Of a stretch of 29,317 nucleotides of DNA, positions 8,172 to 15,998 are shown one piece after another. A program made the position numbers and the translations under genes. The number at the start of each line of letters is the position of its first letter. Positions within the stretch are counted from its first letter, which is position 1. Origin of the DNA: Fusobacterium sp. (lineage in GTDB: Bacteria > Fusobacteriota > Fusobacteriia > Fusobacteriales > Fusobacteriaceae); the NCBI GenBank assembly GCA_020024915.1, contig JAHHSZ010000009.1, positions 1-29,317 of the forward strand, in the 5' to 3' direction. The notes beneath the pieces were generated by a model. It saw only the letters and a list, made by a program, of their open reading frames with translations, had not been told where the DNA came from and did not search any database.

Positions 8172-10004
8172 TTAATTCTTACTTCCACTCTCTTTTTCTT
8201 TTCTTTCTCTATCTTTTATCTCTAGGTATTTATCAATAAATTTTTTCGTCATTCCTCCAGCAACAGCACCACCACCACCAGCACCTTCTAGTATAGTAGC
8301 AAAAACTATTTCAGGATTATCAGCTGGAAAGTATCCTGCTACCCAGGCATGTGTTATTTTAGAGTGAGCATTTTGAGCTGATCCACTTTTTGCTGCAACC
8401 TGTATTCCTGGTGTTCTTAAGACTTTGGTTGTTCCGTTATCTTGAGATACAGTTGCCACTAAGGCATCATTTAATACATTATAATATGACTTTGGATATG
8501 TCTTTATCTTTTGTTCATGTAATTCTACAGGATAGATATTTCCCTTTGAATCTTGAAACTCCTTAACTAAGTGCGGAGTATAAACCTCTCCACGATTAGC
8601 TATTGCTGCGTATACATTTGCTATTTGTAATGGTGTTACTAAAAGATATCCTTGTCCTATTGATAATAATATAGTATCCCCTTTAAACCAACTACTTCCT
8701 ATCATCTTTTTCTTCCAAGCTACATCTGGAAGTAAACCTCTCTTCTCTCCTGGAATGTCAATTCCTGTTCTCTTTCCCAAACCAAAAGAGGAAGCTGTGT
8801 CTATTATAGGTTTATGACCTATCATATCTGCATTTTTGTAATAGTATGGATTGGCTGATTCTACTATTGATTTTTTCATATCAGTATAACCATGACCTCC
8901 AGCTTTCCAAGCTCTCCATTTCCATTTTCCTATTTGATAATACCCAGTTTTATCATAATATGTCTCCTTAGGATCAATCCCGTTCTCTAAAAAAGCTACA
9001 GCTGAAACTACTTTAAATACTGAGCCAGGTGGATACTCCCCAGCTATAGCTTTATTTGAAAGTGGTTTTCTAGGATCATTTATAATCTTATTCCATTCAT
9101 CATATGAAATCTGCGAACTAAAAGTATTTAATGAGTAAGTTGGATAACTCACCAAAGTTAATATCTCTCCATTTTTAGGATTAATGGCTATAAAAGCTCC
9201 TGCTCTACCATCTTTTTTGAACTGTTGCTCCATATACTCTTGTAACTCCATATCTAAAGTGATGTACATATCCTTACCAGGTACAGGAGTTTTCTTTCTC
9301 TCAACTTTTCTCTGTAATTTATTCAAAGCATTTACTTCTATATATTCAAAACCATCTTCACCTTGTAATTTTCTGTCATATTCATTCTCTAATCCATCTT
9401 TTCCTATGACATCTCTTGGACTATATCCCTCATCTTTTAGCTTTTCATACTCTTTTTCTGATATTTTTTTTACATATCCTATGCTATGTGCTGCCACAGA
9501 ATCAAATAAATATCTTCTTTTTGAATATACTTGTACTTGTAAATATGGATAATCCATTAATTTTTCCATAATCTTATGTGCAACATCTGGATTTAAATCC
9601 TCTATTATTACATTCTCTCTAGTGTATGGAAATATCTCTCCATATCTTATTCTCTTAGTTATAAACTCCTCTGAATATCCTGTTAAGGTACTTATTTCCT
9701 TTACAACTTCTGGATTTTGCTTTCTCTCATAGAGATAAACCAATCTATAACCAGAGCCATTGGTTGCTATCAATCTCCCTTTAGAATCATAAATTTTTCC
9801 CCTAGGAGCATCTATTTTTTTTATCTTAAATCTATTTTTTTCTGAAAGATATGAATATTCATCACCTCTTAGAACTTGAAGATACAACATTCTCATTCCT
9901 ATAAGTATAAATACCAACAGCATAAAACCTTTTACAATTATATTTCTTGAGCTGCTGTCTTCCCCAAGTTTTATTCCAATATTCCTTCTTTTTATTTTCT
10001 TCAT
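8172..10004 (-). CDS. mrdA: Penicillin-binding protein 2 (transpeptidase of the elongasome)
   Basis: A 610-residue class B penicillin-binding protein that cross-links peptidoglycan during rod elongation. One membrane anchor lies at about 24-44, followed by the pedestal domain. The transpeptidase domain carries PPGSVFKV with nucleophile Ser328 and Lys331, the SAN motif at 383-385 and KSGSA at 539-543. The C-terminal tail is short, polar and basic. It starts five bases after the mreD-like gene, the normal mreD-mrdA order. The AAGG-type ribosome site is modest, so translation may depend partly on the upstream gene. All three catalytic motifs are intact. Confidence 0.95.
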   Translation of the reverse strand: MKKIKRRNIGIKLGEDSSSRNIIVKGFMLLVFILIGMRMLYLQVLRGDEYSYLSEKNRFKIKKIDAPRGKIYDSKGRLIATNGSGYRLVYLYERKQNPEVVKEISTLTGYSEEFITKRIRYGEIFPYTRENVIIEDLNPDVAHKIMEKLMDYPYLQVQVYSKRRYLFDSVAAHSIGYVKKISEKEYEKLKDEGYSPRDVIGKDGLENEYDRKLQGEDGFEYIEVNALNKLQRKVERKKTPVPGKDMYITLDMELQEYMEQQFKKDGRAGAFIAINPKNGEILTLVSYPTYSLNTFSSQISYDEWNKIINDPRKPLSNKAIAGEYPPGSVFKVVSAVAFLENGIDPKETYYDKTGYYQIGKWKWRAWKAGGHGYTDMKKSIVESANPYYYKNADMIGHKPIIDTASSFGLGKRTGIDIPGEKRGLLPDVAWKKKMIGSSWFKGDTILLSIGQGYLLVTPLQIANVYAAIANRGEVYTPHLVKEFQDSKGNIYPVELHEQKIKTYPKSYYNVLNDALVATVSQDNGTTKVLRTPGIQVAAKSGSAQNAHSKITHAWVAGYFPADNPEIVFATILEGAGGGGAVAGGMTKKFIDKYLEIKDRERKEKESGSKN

Positions 10005-10009
10005 CTCTA

Positions 10010-10426
10010 TTATCCTTTAATACTCTTATCTTTTCTTTTGGAAATACAAATATAAACATAGTTCAATACTACAAACCCTATGATATTAGCTACTACATAT
10101 GTAGCTTTTAAATTTCTATAGGATAATACAGCATAGATAACTCCCTGTATTAAAGAAAAAATTAAAATATTACTCTTACTGTATGATAAATGTAAAAACA
10201 AAAAATCTAATAGATAATAACCACAGATAAAAACTGTCATTATTACGAAAAAATCATTTGTTTGTAGTGATAAAATAAAAGCCATTATACCTATTATTAA
10301 AATATTTTTTTCTCTCTTTGCTCCTATTAAATAAACTAAAAAACTTAGAGCAACAACTAAAAAATTAGCATTAAAAGGTAAACTAACCTCTAAGAACACT
10401 CCTAAAATAGATAACACATATAACAT
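10010..10426 (-). CDS. mreD: MreD-like rod-shape membrane protein
   Basis: A 138-residue, very hydrophobic protein with about five membrane segments (roughly 3-17, 20-36, 41-55, 60-80 and 87-127) and a basic C-terminus. Sequence alone is weak, as MreD proteins are poorly conserved. Size, topology and position immediately upstream of mrdA fit MreD, a membrane component of the MreBCD elongation complex. mreB and mreC are not in this window, so the cluster is split here. The start has AGGAAGTTAT upstream. The gene symbol rests on context as much as sequence. Confidence 0.62.
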   Translation of the reverse strand: MLYVLSILGVFLEVSLPFNANFLVVALSFLVYLIGAKREKNILIIGIMAFILSLQTNDFFVIMTVFICGYYLLDFLFLHLSYSKSNILIFSLIQGVIYAVLSYRNLKATYVVANIIGFVVLNYVYICISKRKDKSIKG

Positions 10427-10434
10427 ATAACTTC

Positions 10435-11403
10435 CTACTTCACAATTATATTAATTTTATTTTTTAAATCTGACTTCTCAATTAGATTGTCTATATTCAA
10501 TACCTTAGAAATTTTATAAGCTATGAAATAATCCTCTGGTGCATACTCAATTATTGAACTTTCTACCTTGCTCTTATCAGTTTCACTCTTTATATTTTTA
10601 TATCCATCTTTCTTTAAATTTTCCACAGCAGATTTAATCTTATCATCATTATCTCCTGTTACATCTATTGAAAAATCTATATTTTTCTCTTTTCCCAATA
10701 CTATAACAATGTTAGCTAGTGTTGGTACACTAGGTACTTGTTGAATTTTTAAGTATTTTTCATTTATCTGCATAACTATCTCTTGAGCTTTATCCACAGA
10801 TATATCATTAAGTATTATATAACTTTCATCTAGGTTATTTTCATAGTTAGCTGCATTATACTTAACTCCCAATTTCTCTTTTAATCTCTCTCCAGTCTTT
10901 CTAGCATAACCATTGATATCATTCCCATTTAAGACATCTACTATTATGTTTTCATTTACCTCGTTTTTATTTTTAGCATTATTATACAATGAGTCAAACA
11001 TTGAATACATACTTGAAGTAACTATGTATCTCTTATTATCTATAATTGTTTCAGGTATATTTTTTGAATTTCTAACATTTAATTTTACCTGTCCATAATT
11101 TACTCTCATATAGTTATTTAGTGAAACTGGTAATATTTTATTTACTACTTTCAATACCTCTTCTTCATTCTTATTATTTACCAACTCTCTAATTGTCTGT
11201 TCCTTATCTATATTTATATCAAAAGGGATCTTTACTGCTAATCTATCTTGATAAACAGCTATTAAATTGTCTTTTCCAATTATCAGATAACTACTATTCT
11301 TATCCAACTCTGGATTTTTTCTCAATGAATTAGCAAATAAAAAAACTACTAATGCTACCATTATAAATAATACTGTCAATATTGATCTCATTCTTCTATT
11401 CAT
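10435..11403 (-). CDS. Membrane-anchored protein with LCP-like region and two LytR_C domains
   Basis: A 322-residue protein with one membrane anchor at 7-25 and the rest outside the membrane. Residues about 40-140 faintly resemble an LCP (LytR-CpsA-Psr) domain, for example NKILPVSLNNYMRVNYGQVK at 88-107. The Arg-rich active-site blocks of working LCP ligases are not obvious. Residues 152-238 (VDVLNGNDINGYARKTGERL) match the LytR_C domain, and 243-322 look like a second, weaker copy. It overlaps mtaB by 8 bases and precedes the mreD-like gene by 9, so an envelope or wall role is likely. The function is not known to me. Confidence 0.6.
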   Translation of the reverse strand: MNRRMRSILTVLFIMVALVVFLFANSLRKNPELDKNSSYLIIGKDNLIAVYQDRLAVKIPFDINIDKEQTIRELVNNKNEEEVLKVVNKILPVSLNNYMRVNYGQVKLNVRNSKNIPETIIDNKRYIVTSSMYSMFDSLYNNAKNKNEVNENIIVDVLNGNDINGYARKTGERLKEKLGVKYNAANYENNLDESYIILNDISVDKAQEIVMQINEKYLKIQQVPSVPTLANIVIVLGKEKNIDFSIDVTGDNDDKIKSAVENLKKDGYKNIKSETDKSKVESSIIEYAPEDYFIAYKISKVLNIDNLIEKSDLKNKINIIVK

Positions 11404-12694
11404 CTGCTACTAACAACTCCTTCTCTAACGAGGTAATTTTTACTTCTATTATCTCATTTAATAATTTTTTGTCGCCTTTTACTTTAACCCTTAAATAGTT
11501 TTCACTATATCCATATAGGTATCCATCTATCTCCTCTTCAATAAGGATTTTTAAAGATTTTCCTATATACTTTTTCCTACTCTCTACTGCCATACTATTT
11601 CTTAACTCCTCTAGTTTGTCAGCTCTCTCTTTTTTTATCTTCGGTTCCACTTTATTTTTTAAAGTATTTGCCAAAGTTTTCTCTCTGTCAGAGTATTGGA
11701 AAATATGGAGTCCTGAAAACTTAATCTTATCAATAACTCTGTATGAGTTTAAAAACATCTCTTCAGTTTCTTCAGGGAATCCCACAATTATATCTGCTGT
11801 GTACTCCATATCCTTTACTCTTTCTTTCAATTTTAAAAGTCTACTCTCTATTAAATCACTTCCATAGTTTCTCTTCATAGCCTTTAAAACAGTATCATCA
11901 CAAGATTGTAAAGAGATATGTAGATGCGGCATAAGATTTTCATACTTAAACATCTCTATAAATCTATCTGATATTTTATCAGGATAAACTGAGCCTATTC
12001 TCACTCTCTTTAAATTTTCAATCTTTAAAATCTCTTCTAATAGATCTTCAAAGTTTATATCTTCCTCTAAATCTTCACCATAAGCTCCCAAGTTGATACC
12101 TATCAAAATTACCTCTTTGAAGCCTTCTACTACTAATTTTTCAATCTCTTTTAAAATATTCTCTCTCTTTCTTGATCTACTTCTTCCTCTTGCAAATGGA
12201 ATTTTACAGTAAGAGCAAAAATTATTACATCCATCTTGTATCTTTACATATGCTCTTGACATCTCTCTTAAAGTTGCAAACTCATATTCAGTATACTCAT
12301 ACTCATCAAAAATATTATCATTTTTTAATCTATCCATACTTCTATTTTCTATATCTTCTATAAAATTGACAATACCTTTTTTATACTTATTACCAATAAC
12401 ATAATCTATATCTTCCATTTCTAATAGCTCTTTACTATTAGTTTGTGCATAACAACCTGTCACTATAACTTTTCCTTCTGGATTTACTTTTTTGGCTCTT
12501 CTTAACATATTTCTTGTCTTTCTATCTGCCACACTTGTCACAGTACAAGAGTTTACAACATAGATATCTGCCTTCTCGTCAAAAGATGTCTCTGTATATC
12601 CCTTTTGTATTAATTGATTTTTTATACTTTCAGTCTCATACTGATTTACCTTACAACCTAAAGTATAAAAAGCCACTTTTTTATTGAAACTCAT
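11396..12694 (-). CDS. mtaB: tRNA (N6-L-threonylcarbamoyladenosine37-C2)-methylthiotransferase MtaB
   Basis: A 432-residue radical SAM enzyme that adds a methylthio group to t6A37 in tRNAs that read ANN codons. The N-terminal UPF0004 domain has TLGCKVNQYETES with Cys14, plus Cys50 and Cys81, which bind one iron-sulfur cluster. The radical SAM CxxxCxxC is at Cys156, Cys160 and Cys163 (GCNNFCSYCKIPFARG). The C-terminal TRAM-like part (about 370-430) binds RNA. TLGCKVNQ and the length favour MtaB over MiaB or RimO. It overlaps rsmE by 14 bases and starts behind GGAGGAG. Confidence 0.93.
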   Translation of the reverse strand: MSFNKKVAFYTLGCKVNQYETESIKNQLIQKGYTETSFDEKADIYVVNSCTVTSVADRKTRNMLRRAKKVNPEGKVIVTGCYAQTNSKELLEMEDIDYVIGNKYKKGIVNFIEDIENRSMDRLKNDNIFDEYEYTEYEFATLREMSRAYVKIQDGCNNFCSYCKIPFARGRSRSRKRENILKEIEKLVVEGFKEVILIGINLGAYGEDLEEDINFEDLLEEILKIENLKRVRIGSVYPDKISDRFIEMFKYENLMPHLHISLQSCDDTVLKAMKRNYGSDLIESRLLKLKERVKDMEYTADIIVGFPEETEEMFLNSYRVIDKIKFSGLHIFQYSDREKTLANTLKNKVEPKIKKERADKLEELRNSMAVESRKKYIGKSLKILIEEEIDGYLYGYSENYLRVKVKGDKKLLNEIIEVKITSLEKELLVADE

Positions 12695-13394
12695 TTACTA
12701 AAACTCCTCCTACTACAATAGAAGCTGTCTCTGCTCTTAAGATCCTTTTTCCCAATGTTACTATATTAGCACCTTTCGATTTTAAATATTCAATCTCCTC
12801 TATATCAAAACCTCCTTCGGGTCCTACTATGTAAAGTACACTTTCTATCTCCCTCTCCTGTTTCATCAAAAGATTTTTTAAAGTATACTCCTCCTCACAC
12901 TCATAGGGAACTATTACTAAATCATAATCAGACAACTTCAATTTATCTATTTTTGTTATCTCATCAATAATTAAAGGTTTCACTGCTTGACACTGTTTCA
13001 AAGCCTCTTTCACAATCAAATTCCATTTATCTTTTTTTTCTACCACTTTAGCTACACCTCTTTTTGTTGCTAGAGGTATTATCTTGTGTATTCCTATCTC
13101 TGTAAGTTTTTGAATAGTTAGATCCATCTTATCATTTTTTAAAATTCCAATAGCTGCATCTATCTTTACTCTAGTAGAGAAGCTATCCTCTCTAATCTCA
13201 TCTATTGATAAAGTTATGGTCTTTTTATCTATCTCTATAACTCTACATAGATACTCCTTTTCCCCATCTACAGCTCTGACTATCTCTTTTAATTTTACTC
13301 TAAAAACATTTTTTAAGTGATTAACATCACCACGATCATCTATTACTATCTTATTTTCAAAAATATTCTCTCCTGATATTATAACACTTATCAC
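12681..13394 (-). CDS. rsmE: 16S rRNA (uracil1498-N3)-methyltransferase RsmE
   Basis: A 237-residue SPOUT-class methyltransferase that methylates N3 of U1498 in 16S rRNA. An N-terminal PUA-like region is followed by a trefoil-knot SAM site with VGPEGGF (190-196) and LGKRILRAETA (214-224), both diagnostic. It starts with GTG at 13394, with AGGAG six bases upstream. It lies ten bases after the Rrf2 gene and overlaps mtaB, forming a small rRNA/tRNA modification pair. Length is normal. Confidence 0.95.
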   Translation of the reverse strand: MISVIISGENIFENKIVIDDRGDVNHLKNVFRVKLKEIVRAVDGEKEYLCRVIEIDKKTITLSIDEIREDSFSTRVKIDAAIGILKNDKMDLTIQKLTEIGIHKIIPLATKRGVAKVVEKKDKWNLIVKEALKQCQAVKPLIIDEITKIDKLKLSDYDLVIVPYECEEEYTLKNLLMKQEREIESVLYIVGPEGGFDIEEIEYLKSKGANIVTLGKRILRAETASIVVGGVLVNEFQ

Positions 13395-13403
13395 AGAATT
13401 CTC

Positions 13404-13826
13404 CTATATCATATCTTTATTTTTTATAAACTCATCTAAAGTTGTTTCCTCTAATATTTTAGTCATTGCATTATCTAATTTTCCCCATATGCAACTTCCA
13501 GAACAAGTTCCCTCACCACATACAGCTTTATGCTCTTCACTCTCGTTACAATCTATAACTTTTTCCTCTTCGTCCAAAATTTTATACAGTTGATGTAAAG
13601 TTATCTCTTTTGGCTCCTTTGCAAGTCTATACCCACCATTTGGTCCTCTTTTTCCTTCAATAATATTCTCGTTTTTCAATTTAAATAGAATCTGCTCTAA
13701 ATACTGTACAGATATATGTTGTTCATCAGATATCTCTTTTATTCTTACTAATTTATTCTCACTACTCTTATCAGCAATATAAACTAAGGCCTTCAATCCA
13801 TATCTCACTCTTGTACTTATCTTCAT
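13404..13826 (-). CDS. Rrf2 family transcriptional regulator, four-cysteine type
   Basis: A 140-residue winged-helix regulator of the Rrf2/IscR family. MKISTRVRYGLKALVYIA opens the family; the recognition helix region is ISVQYLEQILFKLK (39-52) and the wing is KRGPNGGYRLA (59-69). Cys93, Cys103, Cys108 and Cys112 sit where IscR and NsrR bind an iron-sulfur cluster, but with different spacing from IscR. It could sense iron-sulfur status, oxygen, nitric oxide or a thiol. No iscS/iscU genes are nearby; it lies between ruvB (3-base gap) and rsmE. Family is firm, signal and regulon unknown. Confidence 0.88.
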   Translation of the reverse strand: MKISTRVRYGLKALVYIADKSSENKLVRIKEISDEQHISVQYLEQILFKLKNENIIEGKRGPNGGYRLAKEPKEITLHQLYKILDEEEKVIDCNESEEHKAVCGEGTCSGSCIWGKLDNAMTKILEETTLDEFIKNKDMI

Positions 13827-13829
13827 TTC

Positions 13830-14828
13830 TTACTCCTGCTCCTTCACTTTTTTAAAATGTTCATAAGCTTTTTCTGTTACGACTCTTCCTCGATTAGTTC
13901 TTTTTATATAGCCTATCTTCACTAAAAAAGGCTCGTATACTTCTTCTAAAGTTCTTCTGTCCTCTCCTAAAAGTAGAGAAAGTGTCTCTATCCCTACAGG
14001 TCCTCCTCCATAGTTATCTATTATAGCATCTATTATATCTCTATCTAGATCATCTAATCCTACTGAGTCTATTCCTAAAATATCTAAAGCTTTCATTGAG
14101 ATCTCTTTATTTATAATTCCATTCCCTCTTATCTCACAATAATCTCTAACTCTTTTTAAGAGTCTATTGGCTATTCTAGGAGTTCCTCTACTTCTACTTG
14201 CAAGTTCCAAAGCTCCTTCTTTTTCAACTTTAACTCCTAAAATTTTTCCACCACGTAGTATTATTTGAGCCAACTCTTCTTCTGTGTAATACTCCATTCT
14301 ATGTGTAACTCCGAATCTATCTCTCAATGGAGAGCTTAAGAGTCCAGCTCTAGTCGTTGCCCCTATCAATGTAAAATTTGGTAAGTCAATTCTTATTGAA
14401 CGTGCTGAAGGTCCTTTCCCAATTATTATATCCAGCTCTCCATCCTCCATTGCAGGATATAGTATCTCCTCTACAGTGTTATTCAATCTATGAATCTCAT
14501 CAATAAATAGAATATCATTCTCCTCTAATGATGTCAAAATAGCTGCTAAATCTCCAGCTCTTTCTAAGACAGGTCCTGAAGTTATCTTCAAATTTGCTCC
14601 CATTTCATTAGCTATAACCCCCGCCAAAGTTGTTTTTCCTAATCCTGGTGGTCCATATAATAATATATGATCTACAGAACTTCCTCTTCTTTTAGCTGCT
14701 TCTATATATATTGACATCTTATCTTTTAACGACTCTTGCCCTATATACTCATTAAAACTCTTCGGTCTCAAACTCTTCTGTATCTCTATTTCATTTTCTA
14801 ATTCTTGATCAGTAGTTACTCTATCCAC
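13830..14828 (-). CDS. ruvB: Holliday junction branch-migration helicase subunit RuvB
   Basis: A 332-residue AAA+ motor that drives branch migration of Holliday junctions together with RuvA. Walker A is GPPGLGKT (59-66), Walker B is IDEIH (109-113), sensor 1 is IGATTRAG and the arginine-finger region is SSPLRDRFG (165-173). The C-terminal winged helix ends with NRGRVVTEKAYEHF. The start is GTG at 14828, with GGAG upstream at about nine bases. ruvA and ruvC are not in the window, so ruvB is separate from its partners here. No anomalies. Confidence 0.97.
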   Translation of the reverse strand: MDRVTTDQELENEIEIQKSLRPKSFNEYIGQESLKDKMSIYIEAAKRRGSSVDHILLYGPPGLGKTTLAGVIANEMGANLKITSGPVLERAGDLAAILTSLEENDILFIDEIHRLNNTVEEILYPAMEDGELDIIIGKGPSARSIRIDLPNFTLIGATTRAGLLSSPLRDRFGVTHRMEYYTEEELAQIILRGGKILGVKVEKEGALELASRSRGTPRIANRLLKRVRDYCEIRGNGIINKEISMKALDILGIDSVGLDDLDRDIIDAIIDNYGGGPVGIETLSLLLGEDRRTLEEVYEPFLVKIGYIKRTNRGRVVTEKAYEHFKKVKEQE

Positions 14829-14841
14829 CTATTTTTTCTCC

Positions 14842-15456
14842 TCACATAAACATTCCAATTATAAATTGAACAAATCCTATCAATGCTCCTAAAATTGCTC
14901 CTATAACCTCTATATGCTTAAATTCTTTTTCAGCTAAACCATAGGTTACCTCTTCTAATTTTTTCAGTGAAAAAGCATCAATATTTTTCACAATTATCCC
15001 TTTAAAATCAACATTTTCTTCAACATAACTGGAAAAAGTATTAAGTATTAATTCCTTATTGTCTAAGATAGATTCTTTAATCATCTCCTTTATCTTTTCT
15101 AGCATATCACTTGTTAAAAACATTGCTAGCATTGGAAATCTTTTAGATATCTCACTTTGAAGCCTTTCTTCCAGTATTTTATCCACCATAATGCTAAGTT
15201 TTTCATCTAAATTACCACTATCTAGTGATTTTAAAATCTCTTGTAGTGATACTAACTCAGTTTGAATCACATCAGCTATACTCTCTCCTATTTGATGTTT
15301 TCTTTTAGGCAATAATCCCTGTATCTTAAACAGTCCAAAATTTATCTCTTTATATGGTCTAAAAAGCATCTTTATTGCTATATAGTTAGTAATCCAGCCA
15401 ATTCCAGCTCCTATACCTACTATCAGCACTAATTTTATCAATATTTCTATATTCAA
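14842..15456 (-). CDS. DUF445 family membrane protein
   Basis: A roughly 204-residue protein of the DUF445 (YheB/YjiN-like) family. The hallmark WITNYIAIKMLFRPYKE lies near the N-terminus after a first membrane segment, and a second hydrophobic segment (IGAILGALIGFVQFIIGM) closes the C-terminus, so the middle is probably a helical loop. I chose the TTG at 15456 because AAAGGGAG lies seven bases upstream; a longer frame from TTG at 15495 has no ribosome site. It is the first gene after the promoter at 15523-15551. The function of DUF445 is not established. Confidence 0.78.
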   Translation of the reverse strand: MNIEILIKLVLIVGIGAGIGWITNYIAIKMLFRPYKEINFGLFKIQGLLPKRKHQIGESIADVIQTELVSLQEILKSLDSGNLDEKLSIMVDKILEERLQSEISKRFPMLAMFLTSDMLEKIKEMIKESILDNKELILNTFSSYVEENVDFKGIIVKNIDAFSLKKLEEVTYGLAEKEFKHIEVIGAILGALIGFVQFIIGMFM

Positions 15457-15522
15457 TTTTCTCTCCCTTTCTAAAAAATTTCTATAAAACTTCAACTATT
15501 TTTTTTACTATTCCAGTAAACT

Positions 15523-15551
15523 ATTTTATCATAAATTTAAGTTTTTTTCAA
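15523..15551 (-). promoter_or_regulatory. Promoter for the DUF445-ruvB-to-rsmI operon
   Basis: On the minus strand TTGAAA (15551-15546) and TAAAAT (15528-15523) are 17 bases apart, a near-consensus housekeeping promoter. It lies about 65 bases ahead of the DUF445 start. I see no other good promoter in the gap down to the left end of the window. Confidence 0.6.
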
Positions 15552-15611
15552 TTATATTATCCTTTTGAAATTAATTCTAGTTCTCATTTTTTCTCTATTT
15601 TAATACGTAAA

Positions 15612-15674
15612 AAGAGGAAAAAATTATTACATTGAATGGTAAAACTCTTTGAACTGTAACAATATTTTCCTCTT
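15612..15674 (-). terminator. Hairpin terminator after the DUF1858 gene
   Basis: AAGAGGAAAA on one arm pairs with TTTTCCTCTT on the other, and the inner TTACA/TGTAA extends the stem with small bulges. The loop is about 23 bases. On the minus strand the stem ends in a run of T; on the plus strand it is followed by ATTTTTT. It separates the DUF1858 gene from the next promoter. Confidence 0.65.
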
Positions 15675-15717
15675 ATTTTTTAAATCTCACTATTTAGAAT
15701 TTAATTATTCTTTAGAA

Positions 15718-15918
15718 CTATTTTTGCTCAGATATAACTTTGTTTATTTCAGCTATTACAGCATCTGCATCTAATCCATGAGCTGCAATTCCCTCTCCTA
15801 AACTCTCTCCAGCTGCAATCATACAACCTACACATCCGAGACCATATCTTGCAAATACTTCTCTTATAACAGGATAGTTTTGAACAGCTACTAAAATATT
15901 TGTATCTTTTGTTACCAT
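15718..15918 (-). CDS. DUF1858 domain redox-disulfide protein (hybrid-cluster-protein-associated type)
   Basis: A 66-residue single-domain protein. VTKDTNILVAVQNYPVIREV, then GLGCVGCMIAAGESL, match the DUF1858 family, sometimes called the hybrid cluster protein-associated redox disulfide domain. The CxxC is the expected redox pair. I start at the ATG at 15918 because AGGAG lies eight bases upstream; a GTG at 15927 would abut the AGGAG with no spacing. It is transcribed alone from a perfect consensus promoter and ends in its own hairpin, which suggests high constitutive expression. The biochemical role is not established. Confidence 0.85.
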   Translation of the reverse strand: MVTKDTNILVAVQNYPVIREVFARYGLGCVGCMIAAGESLGEGIAAHGLDADAVIAEINKVISEQK

Positions 15919-15957
15919 AATTATCACTCCTATTGATTTTTTAAATTATACACTATT

Positions 15958-15986
15958 ATTATAATAAAATTTACTTGTTATGTCAA
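15958..15986 (-). promoter_or_regulatory. Perfect consensus sigma70-type promoter for the DUF1858 gene
   Basis: On the minus strand TTGACA (15986-15981), a 17-base spacer and TATAAT (15963-15958) match the consensus exactly. The start codon lies 40 bases downstream of the -10 box. The -35 box begins 13 bases beyond the kdsD stop, so read-through from the envelope operon may add to its transcription. Confidence 0.85.
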
Positions 15987-15998
15987 CTTTTATTATAA

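Noticed and set aside
9862..10059. Minus-strand frame of 65 codons across the mreD-mrdA junction
   Set aside because: Out-of-frame overlap of two well-supported genes, with no domain.
15456..15720. Possible small RNA gene between DUF445 and DUF1858
   Set aside because: The hairpin and promoter there are fully explained as the end of one unit and the start of the next.
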